From assembly GCF_022376445.1 (NCBI RefSeq), contig NW_025954994.1, positions 124,001 through 188,000 of the forward strand: 64,000 nt of DNA, written 5' to 3'. Positions 1-11,907 of the stretch are shown here, one piece after another. Each line of letters starts with the position of its first letter. Within the stretch, counting starts at the first letter, position 1. Position numbers and translations under genes: made by a program. The notes under the pieces are model-generated. The model was not told the DNA's origin, did not search any database, and saw only the letters and a program-made list of their open reading frames with translations. The DNA comes from Fomitopsis serialis. Its lineage: Eukaryota > Basidiomycota > Agaricomycetes > Polyporales > Fomitopsidaceae.

Positions 1-1852
1 AAAGGGCCGACGACGATGAACTTTCAACTCGCCCGCCTCCTCCCGCCTCAGTGTTACTTCTCTATCCTCTCTCTCCTCGTCCTCGTTTACGCGGAATCCA
101 TGTAACATCTCTTTCAAGTTTGTTTCGTGACTTGGCGGCTATGGGAGGCAAACAACCTGCAACGGAACTCCGTGGTAGTAGGTCTCGTCGTACCCGCCTA
201 GCAAAAGTCGCGAAAATGCATGGTGGATAGGTCGGGAGACAGTGCGTGTTGATATCTTACTTTCTTCACATTCGTTCTTTGTCTTGGTTCTCCAAATCGT
301 TCTCGCTATCAAGTCATGGTCACTCCAATACCTGAGGCAGAGTCGTCCAATCCTCCACGCTTCTGTTGGGTGGTCAGCACGACCAGCTCTTCAGGCCGCA
401 TACACACTCGACACTCGTGTCATGTAACTGGCGCCATCAATCTACGAGTAGCCCGCTAGTTATGACAACCATGCACCGGGGGCTCGACTATATGCGCTTT
501 TCGACTGTTGCTGTGTGCTCATCGCTTCACGCAGCTAATACTTATGTCCTACCGAGATGAACGATCTCGTGTTATGGATGTGGCGACCACAGCAAGACCA
601 TATTCTGAGGCCCTGAAGGTTTATGCTGAACTCGGTTGCTCAACGACTACCCTGTCGAAGCTACCAGCCGTTGATGTGATGATCCTTACTGACTACATAC
701 TCCATACTTTCAGGCCATGATGTTCGCCTTCGCCAGGACATGTGCAAAGCACTAATCATCTATCCTATCCGAATCCGGCCGCTCGCATGCCCCCCGGGCT
801 TCGGGACGCATGCGAGTGTGGTTTTGTCCCCACAGCGGTCCACACTGTTCGTTTCTTTATCTCGACTCATCAGTATGCCCTGGACTGTCAGGAGCTGTCT
901 TTCGGCCTGCAAACCGTTCTATAAATACTTACCTTCACGTCGCTGCACTTCTTTCTCATGCGGCCTTGAGGCTCACCGGCTCCCCTGCTTATTGTAGATG
1001 TGCCTTCATCTCCGGGGAAAGAGCGGCTCGCCCCCAATTCAATTGTGACGCTGCCACCTCCCATCCGACCGCTCGCTGTCAGAAGGCTTGGTTGCGACAT
1101 CTCTCAAATACTCGAGCCACTTATGACACCGGCGCCCCCTGGCCCAGACTCAGTCTTAAGCTATCCTTTTGTCTAGCTGCGTCCGTAGGCCGTCCGAGAT
1201 TCTCGGCGTCGGACCGTCCACAAAGTAACATCCCTAAACGGCGGCACCACAGGGCATGAACATCGATCTCTGATCCCCTCCATATGGCGTTCGGTCCCAG
1301 GTCTTTTTTGGCTCCGTCGCTCCAACATTGCCTCCGGGCTATTCTGCTGATCCGCCCGCACGCCTTCCCAAAAGAGGCAAATACTCGTGTACGTGGTAGG
1401 CGGTCAGTCGAGGGCTGTGTACCTACCTCGAGGTCAGATCGGTACCGCCTCTTTTGCCCACTGTACGCTCGGTCTGCCCACGGTGTACGCGCGGGGACAC
1501 TGCCCGCCTCTATCCAGGTACTCAATCCTCGGGCAACGGCGAAGCCGCACTGCATGGTGGTTCCGCACAAAGCTTCCGGAAGCACGGGGACTGAGCCCCC
1601 AAAGGATCGCGGAGTTGCGCGCACCATGCGTACCTCTCCTAGCCCGGATTCTTCGAGCGCTCCCCGGCGCCCCATCTTCATCTCGGAAGCGAGTGTCAGA
1701 TAAGCGGAAAGTGGGCGTGGAACAATAAGTATGGCGATGGTGCCGTGCGCGCGGCCCACCGAAGGTCCTCCTGTCCCGCCACCCTGGCCTGGGTAGAACG
1801 ACATCGACGATGTCCTCTGCGCTCTCCGCGTCCCTGGAGACGCTCGCTACCC
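1..1852. other. No supported gene
   Basis: I see no reading frame here that looks like a recognisable protein. The longest open stretches, on the minus strand between about 1120 and 1985, are Arg/Gly/Pro-rich, lack splice-linked continuations and resemble no family I know. The last few hundred bases probably hold the promoter and 5' leader of the DUF6533 gene that follows. Confidence 0.5.
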
Positions 1853-3733
1853 ATGGAGCAGCTGTCAAGTGAGTACAGAGTACTGTCTTGGAGGATAAAT
1901 TTGCTGAGCGAGGTGTTGCATTTGACAGCGCCATGACCCGTATGTACAGTGAAATTCTTCCATTAGAACTGCAATGTTGATCCACATGTTACATTAAAGT
2001 CGCCGGCTTCTCCATCCTCATCTACGATCACATTTTGACGGTGCGTCAAGGTCTTTCGTTCAAGATCTGTCTGTAACTGACTTCTTGAAGTTCGGAGACG
2101 AGGTAGATCATGCTCGTCAAGCTCAGTGCGTGATGGAATTGACGAAAATCAGGTCAACCACATTTGGAATGACCGGTTGGGGCTCGTCTCGATCATCTTC
2201 CTGCTGGTGCGTACCATGTGCTCTGCTCTGGCGCGTCTCATACCAATGTCCCGCAGAATCGATACATTATGTGTGTATGCCGGACATCGTGAAGACTTGT
2301 GTAGTGACTGAGGTGCTTGATGATCCCGCAGACCCTTGGTCCTTGCCGTTGACGTCTATGGTGCGTGGCTCAGCCTTGTCGTGTCCTACTTTCCCTGACG
2401 TCTCATCCGCCTATAAGAAACCATGGGCCTCACGAGCAACCACCGCTCAGCCGTCATGGTCAGACCCTTCTTACCTGCACGTATCTGCCATTCCCTGATA
2501 GCAGGCCGCAGCTGTGCAAGGTGTGGACAACTGTCCAAAGCTACGTCACCATAGCGTCCTTCATGTCCATCCACGGTATGTTGCCCACATCCTACTCCGA
2601 CCATCACTCACGGATGTACTCTAGCCATCGTCGCATGGCGTCTGTATGCCTTGCATGGGGGACAAGCGTGGATACGTAGGGTGCTGTGGATCGCGGCGGT
2701 CGTCTACGTGTCCAGCTCAACCGCGATCATCACTGTCGCTCTCGTTCCCATCATCGGTGCGTCTACGAGTCGTCTCCGAGTCCCGCTCGAGCCGATGGCT
2801 CAACCGACATCTGCAGCGGACCTGCAGCCGTTCCACCACGAATGCGTCAGTTCTGTACGTGTGGTCGCCCTGCGGGTCCCGCTCTCCGCTGACGGTCGAG
2901 TACTCCCAGATACCCTCTTACCTATGGGTCGCTTGGCTACCAAGGTACGCGCATGTGGCACGCATCTTGTGGCCGGCGCTAGGCTTCGACGAGAATGGAG
3001 CATACTGACGCCGCGATTGCTAAAGCGTCTTCTTCGAAACACTCCTTTTCGGCCTTACGGTTGTAGCCATGCTTCGCCAGGAGAAACGTCGGTCCTTTAG
3101 CACACTGTCTCTCCTTCTGTATCGCGATGGTGAGCCCTCCTCCCGCTGGATGTCACACCGTCTCACAACTGCTGTACCAGGAATGTTGTACTTTGTCGCT
3201 GTCACAGGTGGGTACCATTATGACTCAGTGTTGCGGTTCCCGAGTGCTGACTATTGCCTTTCAGTGTGCTCTCTATTCTCGCTCCTGTACGTATATTGCG
3301 TCGTCAGGCTGGTGGTTGTAGCCTCACTGCATTGACAGCGTATGGGCACTAGCGCCGCCATCTCTGATAGGATTAGCTCGATAGTACGCGCCCGCGTTCG
3401 CTGCATGAGCCATGCGATACTTATGTCGCCCACAGCTTCGCTCTCGCCATGGTCAACATCGCAGGGTCGAGACTAGTCCTCAACCTCAAAGGCTTCAAGG
3501 CCTCCCGCTACAGCGTCGACTTCACGACCACCTCCTTCTCGATCGTCACCTCCGAAGCCGCGCTGACGCCGCCGCCCGTGAAGTCCGCACGGCGACAGCG
3601 AAAGACTCGAGAAGAGCAGGTCGCCGACGTGCGCGAGGACGACCTGGATCTGGACCTGGAGATGTATTCGGTAGAGCGGGATTGCCAGCAGTTGGGGACG
3701 AAGTTGCTCCACCAGTCATTCAATCATTTGTAG
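1853..3733 (+). CDS. DUF6533 multipass membrane protein (D1)
   Basis: Predicted integral membrane protein of the basidiomycete DUF6533 family; function unknown. The start ATG gives MEQLS joined through an intron to IAGFSILIYDHILT. This is followed by a 12-nt exon (FGDE, 2091-2102), an exon encoding VNHIWNDRLGLVSIIFLL (2153-2206) and one beginning NRYIM (2257). That series matches the DUF6533 signature: YD-x-ILT, acidic residue, IW, hydrophobic stretch, NRY. Later exons give hydrophobic helices (around 2530-2760, 2990-3090, 3160-3210) and a C-terminal exon from the segment NIAGSRLVLNLKG to a charged tail ending at a TAG stop. About ten exons are needed and all main junctions are GT-AG. The exons between 2270 and 2520 are the least certain. 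Three relatives lie at 50.8-58.1 kb. The family is secure from the signature; the exact exon set is not. Confidence 0.7.
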
Positions 3734-4186
3734 TATCAGGGACCCACCATCACTGTATCTCTAGCAGCTTATGGGTTATAGGTAACGAAGAGCCGTTGCC
3801 CCATCGGTTCTGCCTGTGGGTTCGCTGACGCAATGACCTTGACCGTCAGACCCGAGAGCAAGGCCACGACGCCACGTTGGGCGTAGAAGACCAGAAGCTT
3901 GTGGGATCCTTGGCCCGGGGGCTCGTGATTCGACATTTGAGGCGACTTTGACTCGTCGAGTGAAAGCTGTTGCCATTTTGAGAAGGCCTCGTATACCCTG
4001 GGTGTTCCTTCGATTCCTCGACTCGTCGGGATGCGCTCGGGTGCGCCATACGCGCGCGGAGAGTCATGTGGGTTGGCGATAAGTGGCTAAGTGGCTCTAA
4101 GCTATGACGTGTATGGCCATCCTGGATTGTGCCCGGCAGTATATATACGTCGAGGTTGCAAACTGCGACGCATCTCGTAACAGACA
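3734..4186. other. Intergenic, promoter of the dehydrogenase
   Basis: No gene is seen. A TATA-like TATATATA lies at 4140-4147, about 40 bases before the ATG of the short-chain dehydrogenase, a plausible core promoter for it. Confidence 0.4.
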
Positions 4187-5228
4187 ATGTCGGCTCAGAC
4201 AGAGAAGGTTTGGCTCATCACGGGGGCGAACTCGGGCATCGGATGTGCCCTTGCTCACTATGCGCTTTCTCAGGGGGACAAGGTGCGTGTAGTCTACATG
4301 CGGATTCACAGGGATATAGCCACTGATGTCAGACCATGATGGCCAGGTCATTGCGACGGTCAGGTCGCTGTCCAAGTTCCCGGAGAGCCTTAAGAAAGCA
4401 GGAGGACAGCCACTTATTCTCGATCTGAGTGCCTCTGACGCGGACATACGCAAAGCCGGCGACGAGGCACTCAAGATCTACGGGCAGGTCGATGTTCTCG
4501 TCAATAACGCTGGATGGGGAGTCGTGGCCCCTGTAGAAGAACTGAAGTGAGCGTACCCCCTCGGCAACTCAATGAACGAGACTGACAGAACGAGCAACAG
4601 TATGGACGAAGTACGCGCGAGCTTCCAGACCCTGGTCTTCGGCCCCGTCGCGCTCACCCAAGCGCTTCTGCCCCACTTCCGCGAGCGCAGAACCGGTCAG
4701 ATCCTGAACGTCAGTTCGAACGGGGGTTTCGCGGGGTATGGAGGCTGGGGAGCGTACAGCGCAGCCAAGGCAGCGCTCGACCTCTTCTCGGACTGCCTCA
4801 GCCACGAGGTCGCGCCGTTCAACATCCGCGTGCTGATCCTCATGCCGGGCTACTTCTCGACGAACTTCTTCCAGTACGCAGCGAGCGTCGACAAGCACAA
4901 GGACTCCACCGTCTACACGGAGCCTTCGCAGGGCTTCCGCACGCTCGAGGAGATCCCCAAATCGCATGTCGCCGCAGGCCAGATTGGCGACGTGGAGAAG
5001 CTGGCGGCGCGCGTGTACGAGGTCGTGCACGGCACCGGGATGGCAAAGGGCCTCGTCGAGGGCCACGGCGGTAAGCGGGACTGGCTGCGCGTCCCGCTGG
5101 GATCCGATGTCGGCGAACGTATGCTTTGGAAGATCCAGACGCTCAAGGAGAATGCGGAGGTCTTCGAGCCGATTTGGAGGTCGACAGACGTAGAGCCGGA
5201 GAGGCTCAAGTACTTCCCTCGTGGCTGA
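4187..5228 (+). CDS. Short-chain dehydrogenase/reductase
   Basis: NAD(P)-dependent oxidoreductase of the classical SDR superfamily; the substrate cannot be told from sequence. There are three exons (4187-4282, 4347-4546, 4589-5228), all GT-AG with consistent phase. The N-terminus carries the Rossmann dinucleotide motif TGANSGIG. Then come NNAG (VLVNNAGWG), the catalytic serine region (LNVSSNGG) and the active-site YxxxK in AYSAAKAAL. Length, about 311 aa, is slightly above the 250-300 typical of the family and fits fungal versatile SDRs with a C-terminal extension. There is no signal peptide, so it is presumably cytosolic. It lies head-to-tail between a DUF6533 gene and a secreted glycosidase-like gene, with no sign of a pathway cluster. 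Confidence 0.9.
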
Positions 5229-5859
5229 TCCTCTCTTCAGTATACTTGCATGAATAGGGCACCAGTCTCGGATGTATGTAAAACTAGTTAGGATACGGGT
5301 CTCTCGGAAGAGGACGGAGCAGTGACTGTGCGACAGTGTATGACATTGTACGGCGCCGCGACACCTGTGTGTTAGAGAACCCTGAGCCTCATCCCGGCCG
5401 TGCTCTTAGAAAGGGTACAGGCCTGATTTGATGTCGAGGAAAATGCAACTTTTGTGGAAACGTCCTGGTAAATCCATGGATTGTCCATGCAGGCGATGGG
5501 TATCGTGCGTAACACAGCGCGCGTATGCAGTCAGCACACGGCGGGCAGGGGCTCAGTGAGTCGCACAGAGTATGTGCGCTAGGTGCAGAGGCCTAATACC
5601 TCTCAGACATAAGTATTCGCCTCATACTATGGACGGGACCTCACAGGTATCGGGGATATGCCGGCAATCAGATGAGTCGTGCCGCCGGGAGCAAGTGAAG
5701 GTAGTAGAACGTCGTGATCGAGGATCCCGTCATATGACCGACGCGTCCGGTCCGCCATGAAGCTCATGCATCACCTGTCGAGAATGTGAGCATCGACCCT
5801 CACAATGAGACCAGAGTTATATCGGAACACATGGTCCCCGCGCGTCCACACCGCCCATC
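5229..5859. other. Intergenic
   Basis: Contains the 3' region of the dehydrogenase and the upstream region of the glycosidase-like gene. No coding signal, RNA gene or repeat was seen. Confidence 0.4.
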
Positions 5860-8170
5860 ATGCCCAAGCTGCGTCTTCAACACCACGTCCTGCTTCTAGC
5901 CGCCCTCGCATGGATCTTGACCGCGTCCGCGACGTCTATCCCGCGCTATGCGGTCGTTTCGCGCTACAACCCCGTCCGGAACGCGTCCAACACGAGCACG
6001 CCCATGCAGGTCGGGAACGGGTTCTTCGCGTTCGGCGCGGACGTCACCGGGCTCCAAACATTCCAGCCGTGGGCGACCATGTCCGACTGGGGCTGGAAGA
6101 ATGACAGCCTTCCCGTGGGTGTGACGGAGGAAGACATCCTCGCGTACCGCGGCGTCGCCTGGGACAGGGTGCAGTACGAGTTCGGCGGGCCCGCCGCGCC
6201 CCAGCAGTGGCTGATCGCGAACCCGAACCGCGCGAACCTGGGCCGCGTCGGGCTGCTGTTCAAGGATGCAGAGGGAGAGGCGATGAACGTCACTGAGGCG
6301 GACCTGAGCGACGTACACCAACAGCTGGACCTGTGGACCGGGACCATCACGAGCAGCTTCTCGGTGGAAGGGCAGACAGTGACCGTGGAGACGTTCGCGG
6401 CGCAGAGTAGCAGTGCGGTCGGGATCGCGGTATATTCGGACTTGCTCGCGGAGGGCCGCCTCGGGCTCTTCCTCGACTTCCCGTGGAACGACGGCTCGCA
6501 GAAGTTCCAGGCGCCCTTCGTCGGATACTGGAACGAGACTGCCAGCCATACGACGACGCTGTACACTGGGAGTGGGCTTGGAACGAACGTCCAGGCGGAA
6601 GTTAACCACACGGAGGTCGCAGCAACCGTCTTCACGTCCATTGGTGGAGGGAGCGCATTCTCGATGTCGCGGGACTCGCTTTTCGCGCATCGCTACAGTG
6701 TCGTCCCTTCTTCGAGCTCCTCGCTGTTCTCCGTAGTTGTTTCGTACTCGCTCCTTCCGCCTGCTGTCATGCCGACTGTAGCTGAGATTGCTGAAGAGTC
6801 GATTGCGACCTGGAGCGAGTATTGGTCTTCTCATGGATTCGTTGACCTGTATACTGGCTCCACGGATCCAAGAGCCGATGAGTTGCAGAGACGGATCATA
6901 CTCTCGCGGTACCTGATGCGAGTCAACGAAGCAGGGCACACCCCACCTCAAGAAGTACGTCCTTTTCTCGGAGACCGCCCCAACGAACACTGACTTGCCG
7001 TAGTCGGGGCTAGTCAACACTGGCTGGGTGAGTCATCTACGCGAAGGTCACTATATGCGCGCCTAGTAACTCACCCGCAACGGCAGTATGGCAAGTTCCA
7101 CATGGAGATGTTTTTCTGGCACAGCTGTCACTGGGCGCTGTGGAACAACTGGGATCTCCTGAACCGCTCCGTCGACGTCTACAACCGCTTCCTCCAGACG
7201 TCCATCGAACGCGCACAGGTGCAGGAAGGCTACAACTACGGCGCGCGCTGGTCCAAGATGACCGACCCCTCGGGAAGGTCGGCGCCGGGCGAGATCAACG
7301 AGCTGCTCATCTGGGAGCAACCACACCCACTCGTGTTCGCGGAATACGAGTACCGCGCAACCGGATCGCGGGAGACCCTCGAGCGGTGGCGCGATGTCGT
7401 GTACGAGACGGCCGACTGGATGGCCACCTATGCGCAGTTCAACGAGAGTACGGGTGTCTACGACCTCGGGCCGCCGATGCATGTCGTCAGCGAGGACACG
7501 AGCCCAAATGCGACGCGCAACCCCGCGTTCGAGCTTTCGTACTGGCGGCTAGGATTGGAATTGGCGCAGACGTGGATGGAGCGACTTGGCGTGGAGCCTC
7601 CTGCTGTGTGGGCAGAAGTCGCGGACAACCTGGCCCCATTGCCCGTCGAGGATGGACTATATGCGGTGTACGAGGGCATAGAATTCGGTTTCTGGACGGA
7701 CCCCGAATACACGAACAGCCATCCTGCGCTAGTGGGCCTGTACGGCTGGTTGCCAGCGACTGCCAACGTTAGCGTGGACATGGCAATAGACACCGCTGAA
7801 AGAGTATGGACGACCTGGAATGTAAGCAATCTATGGGGGTAAGTGGTGCATCTCGTTTCCTGCCTCGCCTGTGTACTCACCCATGACGATGCACAGATGG
7901 GACTTCCCCATGCTGGCCATGTCTGCGGCGCGCATGGGGAACCAAGAAAAGGCCATCCAATGGCTGCTCGATCCCTACTTCGAGTTCGACGATGTCGGGA
8001 TGCCTGGCGGAGGTGCGCAAGTGCCAACACCGTACTTCCCGGGGTCGGGCGGATTGCTATATGCGATAGCAATGATGGCGGCTGGATGGGACAACAGCAC
8101 TACCCCAGCCCCAGGATTTCCGAGCGAAGGGTGGGTGGTGAGGGTTGAAGATATCGGACAGGCGATGTGA
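5860..8170 (+). CDS. Secreted six-hairpin glycosidase-like protein
   Basis: Probable secreted carbohydrate-active enzyme of the six-hairpin ((alpha/alpha)6 barrel, GH65/GH95-like) superfamily; exact family and substrate are unknown. There are four exons: 5860-6954, 7004-7027 (24 nt), 7087-7838 and 7897-8170, all GT-AG and phase-consistent. The protein is about 714 aa. Residues 1-25 form a signal peptide (hydrophobic core LLLAALAWILTASA). The N-terminal domain begins with the conserved-looking MQVGNGFFAFGADVTG, which is the beta-sandwich part in this group. The barrel follows, with the aromatic-rich MEMFFWHSCHWALWNNWDLL and a HPALVGLYGWLP segment. Several N-x-S/T sequons support secretion. A wood-decay fungus would use such an enzyme on oligo- or polysaccharides, but that is inference. 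Superfamily assignment rests on recalled resemblance; catalytic acid and base were not assigned. Confidence 0.8.
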
Positions 8171-9083
8171 GCGGGTTGGTCGTCGAGACGATGAGTATGA
8201 CTGGCGCAATATACAGTGCCTCATCGCTGTTCACTGGTCCGAATCATTGTCTGGCGATCTGTTTGTATGTTTCGTTCAAGGGTGATATGACTACCATGCA
8301 TACGGTCATTACGCACCAGCATCACTGTCCTCCAACCATTTTGCTGGTATGTTCAATGTCAAGTCCTGAACTGCAGTCGAGTACCGAGCTCCAGGTAAGG
8401 CTGGAGTCACATGCACTAGCATGCATGGTGGAAGAAAGGCATGAATGTCGGCAGTCAAGATTACTGGACGTTCAAGTTAGTCGCGATCCGTACGCGCTTG
8501 TGCCTCCCGTTCCGCGAGGGTCGCAAGCACGTTCGCATCATTTTGTTCAGAACGCAGGGATTTCTCCACGCGCTCGAGAGGCAGCAGACCCTCAAGCAGA
8601 CCTCTTTGACGAAGGAGAGGGCGGGAGGAGCAGTCACGGTGATCTAAGCACAGTATCCTGGCTTTGGCTTGAGCGCTCTTGAGTGTGGCATGCAGCCGAC
8701 GCGACACTGGCAGGCGCCGATGCTGCTCGCTCACGGGCGAGAGGTCTGAGAGGATCTTTCTCCTCCTCGTACGTACCTCCTCGTCCTCGTATCATGCAAG
8801 CGTACACACGCTCCTTGCACAAGCGACATCCTCGAGTTCAGTCTGTACGGCGACTGTACGTGGCCGTCCTCACTCTCCGCTGAAGACCTGGCCGACGTTC
8901 TCGCTAACGCTCCCTGCTTCACGAGCGGCAAGCTAGTCTACCTCTTCTCTCAAGTGCGCCGTTCACCCTGCCCCGGAACTGTCAGCTTTTTGTCGCGACC
9001 TCGTGGAATGACCGTCTTGTCCTTGAGAGCAAGGCCGTTTCTGTGGCGACTCTCGTGTGCGTGGGTATGTAGTCGGACGGAAA
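8171..9083. other. Unassigned stretch with coding-like fragments
   Basis: No complete gene is supported. At about 8825-9060 (+), short segments in different frames look protein-like: ILEFSLYGDCTW, LSAEDLADVLANAPC and ending CQLFVATSWNDRLVLE. They do not join into one frame with clear splice sites. They could be remains of a leucine-rich F-box-type gene. The region 8477-8734 (-) is open but Arg-rich and unrecognised. Confidence 0.3.
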
Positions 9084-9254
9084 TGAAAACAGAAGCATAG
9101 CAGTCGGTCGGTACCGTACAAGATGCCTGTCGCGGGACCAGTATCTACGAGAACGTCAACGAGACAATGCTTCAGGATAGGTCAGTGCCGTTTCGCAGGC
9201 CGGCAACTACACAGACTCACAGTCGCAGTGTTTCCAGGTGGACTGTCCTCACAT

Positions 9255-10770
9255 CTAGCTCCTCCGCCAGGTGCCGGGGCCATCAGCGCTGCCGCTCGCG
9301 CTATCGCGACGACTGAAGAACGTGTTGTAAGCCGCGTTCCTCTCCATGCGGCGCTTCCGGTAGATGTCGTCAGGCGGTGCGGTCGGACGGCTCCATTTGC
9401 ACGGGCCGCCTTCGTTGGGCTGCGCGACCGGTCTACGTCCTACAGGTTGCCAAGGTCCGCCTGCGATGTTTTCGCCTACGCTCGTCTGCGCATTCACTGA
9501 ACAGCTTGTGAGTGTCATCGATTACTGAGACATGTTCGTACTCACGTCTTTCACGAGCCTGCTGCTCTAGTAGTACCTTTTCGTAATTGGAATGAATGGC
9601 GTTATATTGGCGCTCCCAGACGTTGGCGAACATGTCCACTATATGCTGGTATGTTTCTTCTGGGATAGTCTCGTCTTGCGTGCCGCAGAGACGCGGGATG
9701 TTCGCCGTCCCACCGGATGGATCGTCGACAGGCCCGGCTGCCACGAAACACGTCAACATACCAGAGCCGGTGCACTAGACTAGCGGACAATATCATACTG
9801 ATGTTCCCCAAATACTCTATGCACTCGCCGAGGCGATGTATATACCTGACCTTCTCTTCATCGGTCGCACTGAATCCTTTGCAGACGATGTAGGCGAACG
9901 GGCGTCGGCCCTGATATGAGGGGTTTTCTGCTTTGATCGATGCGAATGCCTGACCCAGGAGGCGAACGATGTCGACGATCCATCTCAAAGGGAGCGACCT
10001 CAAACCGATCACCAGGGAGCCGCCCTGCGCGATGTGCTGGAGGGAAACCAGTAGCTGGGCATATACCAGGCGGGTTGTGTCCGCCCAGGGAATGATGTCG
10101 TCCGCCAACATGATCGCAGCATTCGCGAGGACAAGCTCAAAACCGCCGTCTGGAATCTCTCCTGGTCCTAGCAGTCAGCACACATTGCCATATGACAGTG
10201 CTTCAAGTTGATATTGCACGTACCTATTGTTGCTCGTCCCGTGGCAATCTCGCACACATCTCCATACTGGACACGGAACCGTTTCAGAAACTTGGTGCCA
10301 AGTTGTATCCGGATGCCTTTGGCCTCCGGGGACAAGGTGACACCGACGCCTCGAGCGTTCCTGTTGTTCTGCAACACCCAGGTGGCGGAGCCCCCAGGTG
10401 CGCACCCTAAGTCGAGAAAATATTGGACCTGGTTGTTGCCAAATGGATTACCGCTCATGTAGTTTATCTCTTGGAAGGCGCGCTTGAATCCTTCAAAGTG
10501 GCGCTGCGTGATGTCCTCCGACTGAATGGCCACGCGGTTGTGCTGCTCTTCCGCCCTCTGGTGCCGCGTCACGTCAGCGCTTTGACGGCAGAGATACTTC
10601 ATGACGGTGAGCCGGCGCAGTTCATACGACCTCTCGTAGAAGGGCAATTCGAAGCTCGTAAACCTCGAGTAGATGATCACCTCGGGCAGGCTGTGGGCCA
10701 GGATGTCCTCAACGGCTGCGTCAATCTCGTCGATGGTCGTGAAGCTGTCGGGGGCAGTGGTAGGATCCAT
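9255..10770 (-). pseudogene. FtsJ/RrmJ-like methyltransferase copy A, frame-disrupted
   Basis: Paralogue of the intact copy C at 14497-16082. Exon 1 (10770-10224) encodes about 182 aa with an SAM-binding motif I, LDLGCAPGGSATWVLQNN, as in the FtsJ/RrmJ 2'-O-ribose methyltransferase fold. An intron (10223-10169) leads to exon 2, which starts at 10168 and contains HIAQGGSLVIGLRS. Relative to copy C, the reading frame shifts by one base near 9740-9760, just before CFVAAGPVDD. Downstream there is a good intron (donor GTGAGTACG near 9550) into a final exon ending GTWRRS at the stop. Copy B breaks at the same place, so an unrecognised intron there is the alternative to pseudogenisation. Confidence 0.65.
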
Positions 10771-10803
10771 GGTGAGAATTACGTTGTATCCTACATCCGT
10801 CGG

Positions 10804-10810
10804 TATTTAT
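10804..10810 (-). promoter_or_regulatory. TATA box of methyltransferase copy A
   Basis: ATAAATA on the minus strand, 34 bases before the copy A ATG. The same element at the same distance precedes copy B, and a TATATATA precedes copy C. Confidence 0.5.
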
Positions 10811-11907
10811 GCTCTTTCGCCTCGAGGCTGCGTGGAGGGAGATATTGCCTCCCAGCAACCCGGGCTCAATTTCTATAGCACGAGGCTACACAAAGCGAGA
10901 AGAAGCCGGGAATCATGAATGGATATTATGCACCATTAAGTGTGACGGGACAGCGAAGAACAGCGTGGAGTGGAATGACGTTCAGTCCTCCCAGGGGGGT
11001 CTCGCAGGGCTCTGCCTCTATGCAGAGCATGACTCAATCCGCAGGCGGAGTACCCCTTGAAGAAACCACAGGATCTCATAGTCGGTGTTCTATCACACGC
11101 AGCACCTGTGATAGAAGGTAGTCAGATGGTAGGTCCTCCAGGAAAGGTAGGGCCTGGTTGAGTGGTCAAAGGGTTTACCATACATCTATGCTAGACTGAG
11201 TCCGGACTGCTTACTACTCGGAGATGAAAGCCTGGTCAGGTCGATACGAAAGACCTACTTGCACGAGGCTTCAAAGAGCGCTCGGCGACGGCGTAGAGAT
11301 CAATGGTAATTCCCTCCAAATTACTCACGGCTGCGATAGTCCCGACACGACGGCACTATGATACAGTACTGCAACCAGACAAAATCCTGTCGGCGAGACG
11401 GGTTTCAATCCATCATCTTTGCGCAATCGGAGTAAGGAAACAACATATGCACCTCGCACGACATTCACGGGAGATGAGTTGAGCTGTCTATATCCATTTG
11501 GTCGTATGCACCCCCGTTTTTCGAGGATACCCATTACTCATGAAGCAGTTATCTCACCCGCTTTCTGTCATTCCATTGCACCAAATCAGTTTATGCGTTG
11601 GCAGAAACAGCAGGTTTCTCCTATCATACACGCTCCGGCCGTATCACGACAACAGACATACAGAACATTCGCAGCCCAGGCAACAGCGATAGCATGTAAA
11701 ACGTCAATTTTGAAAACAGAAGGACAGCAGACATAGCAGTCAGTCACGCCTGCACCGGTAGTACAAGATGCAGGCTGCCGCGAGACTAGGATCTACAAGA
11801 ACATCAACGAGACAATGCTTCTGGATAGGTCAGTGTCATTTCGCAGGCCGGCAACTACACAGACTCACAGTCGCAGAATTTCCAGCTGCCATGGACTGTC
11901 CTCACAT

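Larger units (their letters stand above)
9084..11462. repeat. Segmental tandem duplication, unit A
   Basis: A ~2.4 kb block closely similar to 11711-14100 in the same orientation. Similarity begins near gaaaacagaag and runs through methyltransferase copy A, its TATA box and about 650 bp of upstream sequence, ending near aaggaaac. Both coding and non-coding parts are shared, so this is a recent segmental duplication rather than convergence. Boundaries are by eye. Confidence 0.8.

Noticed and set aside
1121..1985. Long minus-strand frames upstream of D1
   Set aside because: Two overlapping frames of equal quality, low-complexity composition, no family resemblance.
4569..5066. 165-codon minus-strand frame
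   Set aside because: Antisense of the short-chain dehydrogenase exon 3.
5896..7020. 374-codon minus-strand frame
   Set aside because: Antisense shadow of the glycosidase-like exon 1; the plus strand has signal peptide, family sequence and spliced continuation.
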